Under the pieces are notes generated by a model that saw nothing but the letters and a program-made list of their open reading frames with translations, did no database searches and was not told the DNA's origin. DNA of 6,242 nucleotides from Candidatus Methanolliviera sp. GoM_asphalt. GTDB lineage: Archaea; Halobacteriota; Methanoliparia; Methanoliparales; Methanoliparaceae. Location: assembly GCA_902158745.1 (NCBI GenBank), contig CABGHH010000099.1, positions 1-6,242 on the forward strand, read 5' to 3'. Within the stretch, counting starts at the first letter, position 1. The number at the start of each line of letters is the position of its first letter. The position numbers and the translations under genes are program-made. This document shows positions 1 through 5,129 of the stretch, in pieces.

Positions 1-1
1 A

Positions 2-67
2 ATCTACTACTTTGCTCATGCAGTCTCGTTGGTCGGCTTCCTTTGGCCCATTACTTTTGGGATGTAA
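2..67 (+). CDS. Possible C-terminal end of an upstream membrane protein (partial)
   Basis: One + strand frame is open from base 2 to a TAA at 65-67 and encodes about 21 residues rich in aromatic and aliphatic side chains (FAHAVSLVGFLWPITFGM at the end), as in the last transmembrane helix of a membrane protein. A new TATA-like element starts about 15 nt after the stop, which fits a gene end followed by a new promoter. The piece is too short to name. The alternative is a divergent minus-strand gene starting at base 19 (it would begin MSKVVD and run off the left edge); the sequence cannot separate the two. Confidence 0.3.
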   Translation: MYYFAHAVSLVGFLWPITFGM

Positions 68-73
68 ACTAAA

Positions 74-94
74 ATACCGATAACCTTTTTATAG
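74..94 (+). promoter_or_regulatory. Archaeal BRE/TATA promoter for the NrfH-like cytochrome gene
   Basis: CTTTTTATAG at 85-94 contains TTTATA, which matches the archaeal box A consensus. It is preceded by a purine-containing stretch (ATACCGATAACC) that could act as the BRE. The usual 22-27 nt spacing puts the transcription start near 113-119, giving a 5' leader of about 100 nt before the cytochrome gene. Read on the other strand the same bases give CTATAAAAAG, so a divergent promoter is not excluded. Confidence 0.5.
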
Positions 95-97
95 CCA

Positions 98-122
98 CAA
101 CTTTGAACTTATTTCAAAGATG
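98..122. promoter_or_regulatory. Dyad over the predicted transcription start (candidate operator)
   Basis: CTTTGAA (101-107) and TTCAAAG (113-119) form a perfect 7-bp inverted repeat around a 5-nt centre CTTAT. After one A/A mismatch, two more outer pairs (CA at 98-99 with TG at 121-122) extend it. It lies just downstream of the TATA box and covers the expected start site, a typical place for an archaeal repressor to block RNA polymerase. The arms do not match a binding site I can name. Confidence 0.45.
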
Positions 123-147
123 AAATCAAAACAAAAAGGTGATGTGT

Positions 148-228
148 ATGGGAAAAAAAGATGGCGTTTTGATAGAAGAAGCGAAGGTGATAAGAAGAAG
201 GAGGAGGTGTGAGTATGGAAATAGGTGA
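148..228 (+). CDS. Possible 26-codon leader ORF in the 5' leader
   Basis: ATG at 148 follows AAAGGTGATGTGT, a fair ribosome site. The frame runs 26 codons to TGA at 226-228 and overlaps the start of the cytochrome gene by 14 nt. The product would be short and basic (start MGKKDGVLIEEAKVIR), with five consecutive AGA/AGG arginine codons at 193-207. Those codons are also the purine-rich ribosome site of the next gene, so the arginine run may be a by-product of the Shine-Dalgarno sequence. If translated, it could couple or tune translation of the cytochrome. I do not recognise the peptide, and chance is the simpler explanation. Confidence 0.2.
   Translation: MGKKDGVLIEEAKVIRRRRRCEYGNR
203..208 (+). 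promoter_or_regulatory. Ribosome binding site that sets the cytochrome start at 215
   Basis: GGAGGT at 203-208 lies 6 nt before ATG 215, ideal spacing. The in-frame GTG at 209 directly abuts this motif and is too close to be used, so ATG 215 is the start chosen. Confidence 0.7.
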
Positions 229-817
229 GAAGGTTATTATTGCTCTGGTTGTAGTGGTGACCGTGGGAGTTATCGGCGGTGCGGCAATTATGATGCCTAT
301 CATGGAGCATGAGATGCACAAACCAGAAAGTTGTGGGGCAAACTGTCATGAGATGCAGCCCTTTTATGACTCGTTGATGGTCTCATCGCATGCGGAAGTG
401 GACTGTCACGACTGCCATAAGCCGCACAAACCGGAGATGCTCCTGTATATTGGGGAAGCGCTTCACCATGTAGAAGGCATGGCAGAAGGGATGAACGAAG
501 GTAAGAGTTTAGACGAAACTTATGACGCGATGGCAGGAGAAGTGGAGAATAAACCGCCGGCATCGCCAAAGAACGAATACTGTATGGAATGCCATAGTGA
601 ACACAAAAAACCAACAGAAAAAATTGCGGACCCTACAATATCATGTTTTAAATGCCATTCTACGATTGAACACACGACACACAGGATAAGTGAGTATAAA
701 GGGCACGAGTCGCCAGATTACAGCGGTTTCGAGTGCGTAGCATGTCACAATGACCATGATATGGATGTTAAAGAAAATACCTGTCTGATCTGCCATCCAC
801 CGGTGAGCCATCCATGA
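215..817 (+). CDS. Membrane-anchored NapC/NrfH-like multiheme cytochrome c
   Basis: This 200-residue protein has one N-terminal membrane helix (about residues 7-30) and then an extracytoplasmic heme domain. Five standard CXXCH sites end at His 68, 127, 148, 178 and 194. A sixth, C40-GAN-C44-H45, is CX3CH. The first block, CHEMQPFYDSLMVSSHAEVD, closely resembles the start of NapC/NrfH/CymA quinol dehydrogenases, including the Met two residues after the heme-1 His (Met47), which is the heme ligand in NrfH. The family takes electrons from membrane quinols; in an archaeon the donor could be methanophenazine or menaquinol. NrfH usually has four hemes, so the C-terminal pair looks like an extension. 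No NrfA-type catalytic partner (CXXCK) lies nearby, so nitrite reduction is not supported. The partner may be the five-heme protein downstream. Confidence 0.85.
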   Translation: MEIGEKVIIALVVVVTVGVIGGAAIMMPIMEHEMHKPESCGANCHEMQPFYDSLMVSSHAEVDCHDCHKPHKPEMLLYIGEALHHVEGMAEGMNEGKSLDETYDAMAGEVENKPPASPKNEYCMECHSEHKKPTEKIADPTISCFKCHSTIEHTTHRISEYKGHESPDYSGFECVACHNDHDMDVKENTCLICHPPVSHP

Positions 818-834
818 CATTTAGGACAAAAACC

Positions 835-847
835 AAAAATTTATATG
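835..847 (+). promoter_or_regulatory. Archaeal TATA box before the ferritin-like gene
   Basis: AAAAATTTATATG in the 66-nt gap after the first cytochrome matches box A well and has A-rich sequence upstream that could serve as BRE. Expected initiation is near 868-872, giving a 12-16 nt leader before ATG 884. This suggests a separate transcript starting with the ferritin-like gene and probably running through the oxygen-defence genes, because no further gap above 20 nt occurs until 4890. Confidence 0.6.
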
Positions 848-883
848 GGTCGAAGGCATATTAAAAGACGGGGTGGGTAAAAC

Positions 884-1165
884 ATGTTAAGTGAAATACC
901 AATAGATTTGGAAAAGGTGAGTAAGAAAGATAGAGATAATGAGATATTGCGTGTCGGTATGATAGCGGAACTGGATGCTGTAAATCTGTATGAGCAGCTC
1001 GCGGCGATGGCGGAGCGAGAAGAGGTCAAAGCGGTTCTGCTGGATATAGCGAAAGAAGAGAAGACACACATGGGTGAATTTGAGGCTCTGCTTCTAAGAC
1101 AAGATAAGGAGCAGGTCGAGGAACTGGAGAAGGGTAAAAAAGAGGTGGAGGAATTGGTTGAATGA
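884..1165 (+). CDS. Encapsulated-ferritin-like (EncFtn/Flp) small diiron protein
   Basis: This 93-residue, mostly helical protein has Glu29, Tyr36, Glu59 and His62 in the pattern E-x6-Y ... E-x2-H. This is the spacing of the ferroxidase residues of encapsulated ferritins (E32, Y39, E62, H65 in the Rhodospirillum rubrum protein, from memory). The stretch AELDAVNLYEQ and the EEKTHMGEF helix also resemble the ferritin-like domain fused to the N-terminus of the Pyrococcus furiosus encapsulin. Members assemble as rings of dimers that oxidise Fe(II) at the subunit interface and normally work inside an encapsulin shell. Here the protein stands alone, ends in an acidic helix (KEVEELVE) without an obvious cargo-loading tail, and no encapsulin gene is in view. 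The ribosome site is the weak GGGGTGGG at 870-877. The stop overlaps the next start (ATGA). Confidence 0.8.
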   Translation: MLSEIPIDLEKVSKKDRDNEILRVGMIAELDAVNLYEQLAAMAEREEVKAVLLDIAKEEKTHMGEFEALLLRQDKEQVEELEKGKKEVEELVE

Positions 1166-2514
1166 GAGCTATAATACTCTTAGTAATGGCCACTATGATT
1201 GCCGGTACTTTATTAGCCGGTACGATAGTTGCAGGAGCAATTGAATCTTCGGATTTTGATGATCCAACAGTATGTAAGGGCTGTCATGGCGAAATATACA
1301 ATCAGTGGGACGGTTCGATGCATGCAATAGCATACACAGACCCTGTTTATTTGGCGGATGCAGAGATGGCTTCTCGTGAGACGAACGGCCTAACAGACAC
1401 CTATTGTGCGCGGTGTCACACGCCAATCGGCGTCCTATCTGGCGAAGTCCCACCTATTGGACTCGAAAACCTGAGCGAAATATCAAAGAAGGGAATACAG
1501 TGCGATTTCTGTCACAGTGTCAATGAATCCACAGGTATAGGAAACGGTGCTTTTATGGTCTCTACGGATGGGATTAAGCGAGGACCGTATGATGACTCGA
1601 AATCGCCATATCACGGTAGTATGTTCTCAGACCTCCACACAAAGTCAGAATTCTGCGGTATGTGCCATGATGTCAACCATCCGGTGACGGGGATTCCAAT
1701 CGAGGCGACATATACCGAGTGGAAAGAAGGGCCTTACAACTCGACCACACAATGTCAGGACTGCCACATGACGCCTGGTATTACGCATTTTGAGGCAAAT
1801 CCCGGCAAGGCATCGGGTATTGGGCCTTACAGGGACAATGTTTATACCCATTACTTTGTAGGTGGAAACGCCGCGGTAACAGGAGTTATGGGATCAGAAG
1901 TGCACCAAAGTATGGCAGAAGAACGGTTAAAGTCTGCGGCAACGCTCGCTCTAGAATCAGAAATGAAGGATAATGAGGCCGAAATCACCGTTAAAGTCAC
2001 GAACGTAGGGGCAGGGCATAAGCTTCCAACAGGACTTGCAGAGGCAAGACAGGTATGGATAGAGATTCTGGTAAAGGATGCATCGGGAAAGGAAATTTAC
2101 CACAGTGGTGGACTTGATTCTGAAGGTGAGGTGGACCCAGATGCCGTGCTCTACCATGAAGTGCTTGGAGATGCGTCAGGAAACCCAACGATGAAAGTCT
2201 GGGAGGCAGAATCGATACTCTTTGATAACAGGATATTACCAAAGGAGACACGGGTTGAGAAGTACAATTTTGCTATACCTGGAGGTCTAAAGGGCCCAAT
2301 CACTGTGGATGCGAAGTTGAACTACCGGTCTGCATCGCAGAAGTTCCTTGACGAACTCTTTGGTGAGGGTGCGGTCGTTGCACCTGTGATAGAGATGGCA
2401 GGTGCGGAAGGCACGATAGAAGTGCCAGGCGAGGGAGTGCCTGGTTTTGAGGTACTCTTTGTGTTAATAAGTCTTTTAGTCGTGGCTTATTTGGTGAGAA
2501 GGAGAGAGAAATAA
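1162..2514 (+). CDS. Five-heme surface cytochrome c with PGF-CTERM anchor
   Basis: This 450-residue protein has a hydrophobic signal peptide (about 1-27) and five CXXCH sites with heme His at 42, 86, 118, 169 and 202, in an arrangement resembling the cytochrome c554/c' superfamily. A non-heme, beta-rich region follows with the motif NVGAGHKLPTG (His286), which I know from other multiheme cytochromes where this His may be a distal heme ligand. The C-terminus is a textbook archaeal sorting signal: PGF at 427-429, a hydrophobic helix (430-445), then RRREK. In the family, archaeosortase removes this segment and attaches the protein to a membrane lipid at the S-layer. It therefore probably sits on the outer face and passes electrons outward or to a partner. 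ATG 1162 overlaps the ferritin-like stop by 4 nt, and GGAGG at 1147-1151 lies 10 nt upstream, so the two are probably translationally coupled. The redox partner is unknown. Confidence 0.88.
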   Translation: MRAIILLVMATMIAGTLLAGTIVAGAIESSDFDDPTVCKGCHGEIYNQWDGSMHAIAYTDPVYLADAEMASRETNGLTDTYCARCHTPIGVLSGEVPPIGLENLSEISKKGIQCDFCHSVNESTGIGNGAFMVSTDGIKRGPYDDSKSPYHGSMFSDLHTKSEFCGMCHDVNHPVTGIPIEATYTEWKEGPYNSTTQCQDCHMTPGITHFEANPGKASGIGPYRDNVYTHYFVGGNAAVTGVMGSEVHQSMAEERLKSAATLALESEMKDNEAEITVKVTNVGAGHKLPTGLAEARQVWIEILVKDASGKEIYHSGGLDSEGEVDPDAVLYHEVLGDASGNPTMKVWEAESILFDNRILPKETRVEKYNFAIPGGLKGPITVDAKLNYRSASQKFLDELFGEGAVVAPVIEMAGAEGTIEVPGEGVPGFEVLFVLISLLVVAYLVRRREK

Positions 2515-2532
2515 GGAGGTAATGTAACTAAA

Positions 2533-2883
2533 ATGGAATTTGGAGATTTGATAAAAGGCGCAGAAGCCGAAGGTAAGGAGAAACATGTCCCGGTAATTGA
2601 GATAGATAAGGGGCATAGGAAAGAAGATGTGGATATTGTGCGGGTGATCGTGGGTAAGGAAGTGCCACATCCTAACACGATGGAGCACCATATCGCGTGG
2701 ATAGAGCTGTACGGAGTGAAGAAAGAGGGACAGGTGGTTTATCTTGGTAGAGCTGCTTTCGCACCTACGTATACCAATCCAAATGCCAGGTTTCAGGTGA
2801 ATGTAGAAGAATTCAAAGCTTTCTGCGCACTCGCATATTGCAACATCCACGGTCTGTGGCAAAACAGTATAGAAATGGAATAG
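2533..2883 (+). CDS. sor: Superoxide reductase, one-iron neelaredoxin type
   Basis: This 116-residue protein reduces superoxide to hydrogen peroxide in the cytoplasm without making O2. All active-site residues are visible: Glu16-Lys17 and ligand His18 in KEKHVPVIE; His46 and His52 in HPNTMEHHIAW; Cys103 and His106 in AYCNIHGLW. These form the Fe(His)4Cys centre and the Lys that attracts superoxide. The N-terminal desulforedoxin domain of two-iron desulfoferrodoxins is absent, so this is the class II form; its electrons usually come from rubredoxin, and two rubredoxins lie downstream. GGAGGT at 2515-2520 sits 12 nt before ATG 2533, a long spacer. An ATG at 2522 is followed at once by TAA and cannot code. 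The gene follows the cytochrome by 18 nt. Confidence 0.96.
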   Translation: MEFGDLIKGAEAEGKEKHVPVIEIDKGHRKEDVDIVRVIVGKEVPHPNTMEHHIAWIELYGVKKEGQVVYLGRAAFAPTYTNPNARFQVNVEEFKAFCALAYCNIHGLWQNSIEME

Positions 2884-2897
2884 GAGAGAAGACTAAT

Positions 2898-3545
2898 ATG
2901 GAAGAAAAAGGAAGTATGCCCCTGATTGGGGAAAAATTCCCGGATATGGAAGTACAAACGACTCATGGAAGGAAGAAATTGCCAGAAGAGTACAAGGGCA
3001 AATGGTTTGTCCTGTTCAGCCATCCTGCGGACTTTACTCCGGTCTGCACGACAGAGTTCGTAGCTTTTCAAAGACGTTTTGACGAGTTTAAAAAGCTTGA
3101 CTGCGAGCTTATCGGATTGAGCATAGACCAGGTGTTCAGCCACATAAAATGGGTGGAATGGATAAAGGAGAACTTGGACGTGGAGATAAAGTTTCCGATT
3201 ATCGCGGACGACACAGGTAGAGTTGCCAAGATGCTGGGGCTTATACATCCCAACAAGGGCACGAATACGGTCAGGGCTGTATTTGCCGTTGACCCGCAGG
3301 GAATCATGAGAGCTATGATTTATTATCCACAGGAACTCGGTAGGAACATGGATGAAATACTGCGAATGGTCCGCGGTCTTAAAACGAACGATGAACACGG
3401 CGTGGCGATACCTGCAAATTGGCCAAACAACGAGTTGATCGGTGACGAAGTTATAATTCCACCTGCATCTGATGAGCAAACCGCGAAGGAACGGGTCAAG
3501 CAATACGAATGCTATGATTGGTGGTTCTGCCACAAAAAGCAGTAA
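2898..3545 (+). CDS. prx: Peroxiredoxin, archaeal Prx6-type 2-Cys
   Basis: This 215-residue cytosolic thiol peroxidase reduces hydrogen peroxide and organic peroxides. The peroxidatic Cys50 lies in FTPVCTTEF after Pro43 and Thr47. The C-terminal pair Cys205 and Cys211 in CYDWWFC corresponds to the resolving pair of the Aeropyrum pernix enzyme, where the two Cys are also six apart. PIIAD and VRAVF are further family motifs. The fold is Prx6-like although resolution is by the extra cysteines; members often form decameric rings. The frame is open back to 2838, but that would overlap the SOR gene. ATG 2898 follows AGGAGAG at 2882-2888. A start at 2916 (MPLIGEKF) is possible, but the extra GS before it matches homologues. 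It sits 14 nt after SOR, whose product H2O2 is its substrate. Confidence 0.95.
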   Translation: MEEKGSMPLIGEKFPDMEVQTTHGRKKLPEEYKGKWFVLFSHPADFTPVCTTEFVAFQRRFDEFKKLDCELIGLSIDQVFSHIKWVEWIKENLDVEIKFPIIADDTGRVAKMLGLIHPNKGTNTVRAVFAVDPQGIMRAMIYYPQELGRNMDEILRMVRGLKTNDEHGVAIPANWPNNELIGDEVIIPPASDEQTAKERVKQYECYDWWFCHKKQ

Positions 3546-3560
3546 GAGGTGCAATAAAAT

Positions 3561-4085
3561 ATGCTAAGCGAAAAGATGCAGGAGGCGCTGAATGGTCAGC
3601 TCAACAAGGAAATGTATTCCGCGTATCTGTATATGGCAATGTCCGCCTACAGCTCGTACAGCGGACTAAAGGGGTTTGCCAACTGGTTCATGGTTCAGTA
3701 CCAGGAAGAGATGGTGCACGCGATGAAAATCTACGACTACATCAATGACCAGGGTGGGCAGGTGAAGCTCATGGCTATTGAGCAGCCTGCAATAGAATTT
3801 GAGTCGCCCATGGATATGTTCGAGAAGACTTTGGCACACGAGAAGTTCATCACTAAGAGCATTAATGAGCTCGTTGACCTTGCTATCGCAGAGAAGGACC
3901 ACGCTACGAATATCTTCTTGCAATGGTACGTCACTGAACAGATAGAAGAGGAAGGTAACGACAATGAAATCATTGCCAAGTTGAAACTAGTTGGAGAAGA
4001 CGGTAATGGATTGCTCATAGTGGACAAAGAGCTGGCGATGCGGGTATTTACGCCACCTGCGGCTTTTGAAGCGGGGGGTGCGTAA
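3561..4085 (+). CDS. ftn: Ferritin (non-heme, FtnA-type)
   Basis: This 174-residue four-helix subunit belongs to a 24-subunit iron-storage cage that oxidises Fe(II) and stores it as ferric mineral, limiting Fenton chemistry. The ferroxidase ligands are at canonical positions: Glu17 (NKEMYSAYLY), Glu50 and His53 (QEEMVHA), Glu94 (AHEKF), and Gln127 and Glu130 (TEQIEEE), which fit the site A, B and C arrangement of prokaryotic ferritins. No heme-binding Met marks it as a bacterioferritin. AGAGGTG at 3545-3551 precedes ATG 3561 by 9 nt. It lies 15 nt after peroxiredoxin in the same run of genes. Together with the small ferritin-like protein it gives this cluster two structurally different iron-oxidising proteins. 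Confidence 0.96.
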   Translation: MLSEKMQEALNGQLNKEMYSAYLYMAMSAYSSYSGLKGFANWFMVQYQEEMVHAMKIYDYINDQGGQVKLMAIEQPAIEFESPMDMFEKTLAHEKFITKSINELVDLAIAEKDHATNIFLQWYVTEQIEEEGNDNEIIAKLKLVGEDGNGLLIVDKELAMRVFTPPAAFEAGGA

Positions 4086-4089
4086 AAGG

Positions 4090-4440
4090 ATGAACAAGAA
4101 GCTAGCTATCTTTGCGTTTAACGGAGAACCAATGTGTTTTGCACATACGCTCTTGAATACCTTAGATCTGAAGAATAAGGAATACAATGTGAAATTGATA
4201 ATAGAAGGTACGGCCACGAAGAAGGTGGAAGAACTCGCAGATCCTAAAAAGCCGTTTGCAAATCTGTATGCAGAAGTCAAAAAAGAGGGGATAATTGATT
4301 GCGTCTGTAAAACATGCTCAACTCAGACTGGCGCGTTAAAGAGTGCAGAGGAGCAAGAGCTACCGATATGCGGTGAGATGTCCGGACACCCAAGCTTGTC
4401 CAGATACCTGGAAGCGGGATACGAAGTGATAGTATTCTAA
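4090..4440 (+). CDS. DsrE-like small cysteine protein, function unknown
   Basis: This 116-residue cytoplasmic protein resembles the DsrE/DsrF-like family of small alpha/beta proteins, some of which relay sulfur as a cysteine persulfide. It begins MNKKLAIFAFNGEPMCFAH and has four cysteines: Cys16, a CVCKTC cluster (Cys71, Cys73, Cys76) and Cys94 (five in all), plus the conserved-looking tail GHPSLSRYLEAGYEVIVF. I recognise this family from anaerobic bacteria and archaea, where it is usually annotated only as DsrE family. The frame is open from TTG 4066 inside ferritin, but ATG 4090, 4 nt after the ferritin stop and about 9 nt after GGGGGGTG (4072-4079), is the sensible start. Its place between ferritin and flavodoxin suggests a thiol redox or sulfur-transfer role in oxidative-stress repair; that is inference. 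Confidence 0.7.
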   Translation: MNKKLAIFAFNGEPMCFAHTLLNTLDLKNKEYNVKLIIEGTATKKVEELADPKKPFANLYAEVKKEGIIDCVCKTCSTQTGALKSAEEQELPICGEMSGHPSLSRYLEAGYEVIVF

Positions 4441-4457
4441 AAGGAGGTGAGGACAAA

Positions 4458-4526
4458 ATGGCAAAAGCAATAGTAATTTATGAGACCACTTATGGATATA
4501 CGGAAACGATGGCAAAAGCAATAGTA
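4458..4526 (+). repeat. Exact 18-bp in-frame direct repeat inside flavodoxin 1
   Basis: ATGGCAAAAGCAATAGTA occurs at 4458-4475 and again at 4509-4526, 51 nt apart and in frame, encoding MAKAIV at residues 1-6 and 18-23. The second copy has no ribosome site. Flavodoxin 2 keeps a degenerate version (MVKAII and MAKAIE), so protein constraint on strand 1 and helix 1 may explain much of it. Confidence 0.85.
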
Positions 4527-4889
4527 GCAGGCTTAAAAGAAGAAGGGGTGACCGTGGAATTGAAAAAGGTTTTGAGTACAGAGGTGGAAGACCTCAAAGA
4601 CATGGATGCTGTGGCTCTTGGTTGCCCGACATTTCATCATGACATGATTGGCACGATGAAGACATTCCTCTTCAAGATGAAGAAAGTGGACTTGAAAGGA
4701 AAAGTCGGAGCGGCATTTGGTGCTTATGGCTGGAGTGGTGAATCAGTTGAGATGATGAGCGATACGATGAAGCATATCTTCGAGATGGACGCGATAGAAC
4801 CGGGGCTGAAGATGAAAGGCACGGAAGTAGTTACAGGAGAAAAGGAGTGCAAGGAGTTCGGGAAGAAGATTGCGGCTAAGATAACCTGA
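4458..4889 (+). CDS. Flavodoxin 1, similar to the flavodiiron flavodoxin domain
   Basis: This 143-residue stand-alone flavodoxin fold should bind FMN and carry one or two electrons in the cytoplasm. The FMN phosphate loop is TTYGYTETM (residues 10-18); the later flavin loops are LGCPTFHHD (54-62) and FGAYGWSGES (87-96). The AFGAYGWSG stretch and the Tyr instead of Asn in the phosphate loop are more like the C-terminal flavodoxin domain of flavodiiron proteins than like classic electron-transfer flavodoxins. It shares about 86 of 143 residues (60%, my hand count, no gaps) with flavodoxin 2 downstream. A strong ribosome site, AAGGAGGTGA at 4441-4450, precedes ATG 4458. It is 17 nt after the DsrE-like gene and probably ends the upstream run, because hairpins follow. 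Electron donor to rubredoxin, SOR or the flavodiiron protein is inferred. Confidence 0.92.
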   Translation: MAKAIVIYETTYGYTETMAKAIVAGLKEEGVTVELKKVLSTEVEDLKDMDAVALGCPTFHHDMIGTMKTFLFKMKKVDLKGKVGAAFGAYGWSGESVEMMSDTMKHIFEMDAIEPGLKMKGTEVVTGEKECKEFGKKIAAKIT

Positions 4890-4908
4890 CATTGTCAGGT
4901 TAACCGCA
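4871..4908. terminator. Strong hairpin over the flavodoxin 1 stop codon
   Basis: TAACCTGAC (4882-4890) and GTCAGGTTA (4894-4902) pair perfectly over a 3-nt loop (ATT). The outer arms TGCGG (4871-4875) and CCGCA (4904-4908) extend the stem after an asymmetric internal loop. The stop TGA lies inside the left arm. There is no following T-run, as an intrinsic terminator would have, so mRNA processing, 3'-end protection or the edge of a repeat element are equally possible. Confidence 0.5.
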
Positions 4909-4936
4909 GAGTTCACGGAGAACTCCGCGTTCTCTG
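4904..4936. repeat. Imperfect inverted repeat, possible REP/MITE-like remnant
   Basis: CAGAG (4907-4911) pairs with CTCTG (4932-4936) and CGGAG (4916-4920) with CTCCG (4923-4927) around AA, with mismatches between. GAGTTC (4909-4914) and GAACTC (4920-4925) allow a second fold. The alternating CGCAGAG / CACGGAGAA words recall CGCAGAG-type intergenic repeats seen in many prokaryotes; that family assignment is from memory. The remaining sequence to the next ribosome site holds only a weak TATA-like stretch (around 4941-4953). Confidence 0.4.
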
Positions 4937-4990
4937 TCGTAAATTTGAAATATGAGAAGGAAAGTATAACAGAAGGGAGGTAGATGAGAA

Positions 4991-5128
4991 ATGGCAAAAT
5001 GGATATGCACCGTCTGTGGCTATATCTACGACGAAGAAGAAGCCGGGACGGCATTTAACGATTTACCTGGCGATTGGGTATGTCCCGTCTGTGGTGCAGA
5101 CAAAGGCGCATTCAAGCAGGAGGATTAG
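4991..5128 (+). CDS. rub: Rubredoxin 1, short 45-residue type
   Basis: This small cytoplasmic electron carrier holds one iron bound by Cys6 and Cys9 (CTVCGYIYD) and Cys31 and Cys34 (WVCPVCGADKGAF). The motif TAFNDLPGDW between them is diagnostic. At 45 residues it lacks about seven residues of the loop found in the usual 52-54 residue proteins, as in the short Desulfovibrio desulfuricans rubredoxin. The start is ATG 4991, 9 nt after GGAGGT (4976-4981); an earlier ATG at 4984 is out of frame. Natural partners in anaerobes are SOR and flavodiiron proteins, both encoded here. It shares 33 of 45 residues (hand count) with rubredoxin 2. It follows a hairpin-containing gap of 101 nt, so it may start a new transcript. 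Confidence 0.95.
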   Translation: MAKWICTVCGYIYDEEEAGTAFNDLPGDWVCPVCGADKGAFKQED

Positions 5129-5129
5129 T

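Noticed and set aside
209..214. GTG 209 as start of the first cytochrome
   Set aside because: It directly abuts the GGAGGT ribosome site; ATG 215 has correct spacing.
215..2514. A NrfHA-type nitrite reductase pair
   Set aside because: The second cytochrome has five CXXCH sites and no CXXCK active-site heme, and its C-terminal half is not NrfA-like.
2522..2527. ATG followed by TAA just after the SOR ribosome site
   Set aside because: It is one nucleotide from the GGAGGT motif, too close for initiation, and encodes only Met; probably chance.
2793..3554. A 253-codon open frame on the minus strand opposite peroxiredoxin
   Set aside because: The + strand encodes a full-length peroxiredoxin with all catalytic residues; the antisense translation shows no family motif and reflects the codon bias of the real gene.
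3518..3748. A + strand open frame out of phase with ferritin
   Set aside because: It overlaps the conserved ferroxidase region of ferritin and encodes no recognisable motif.
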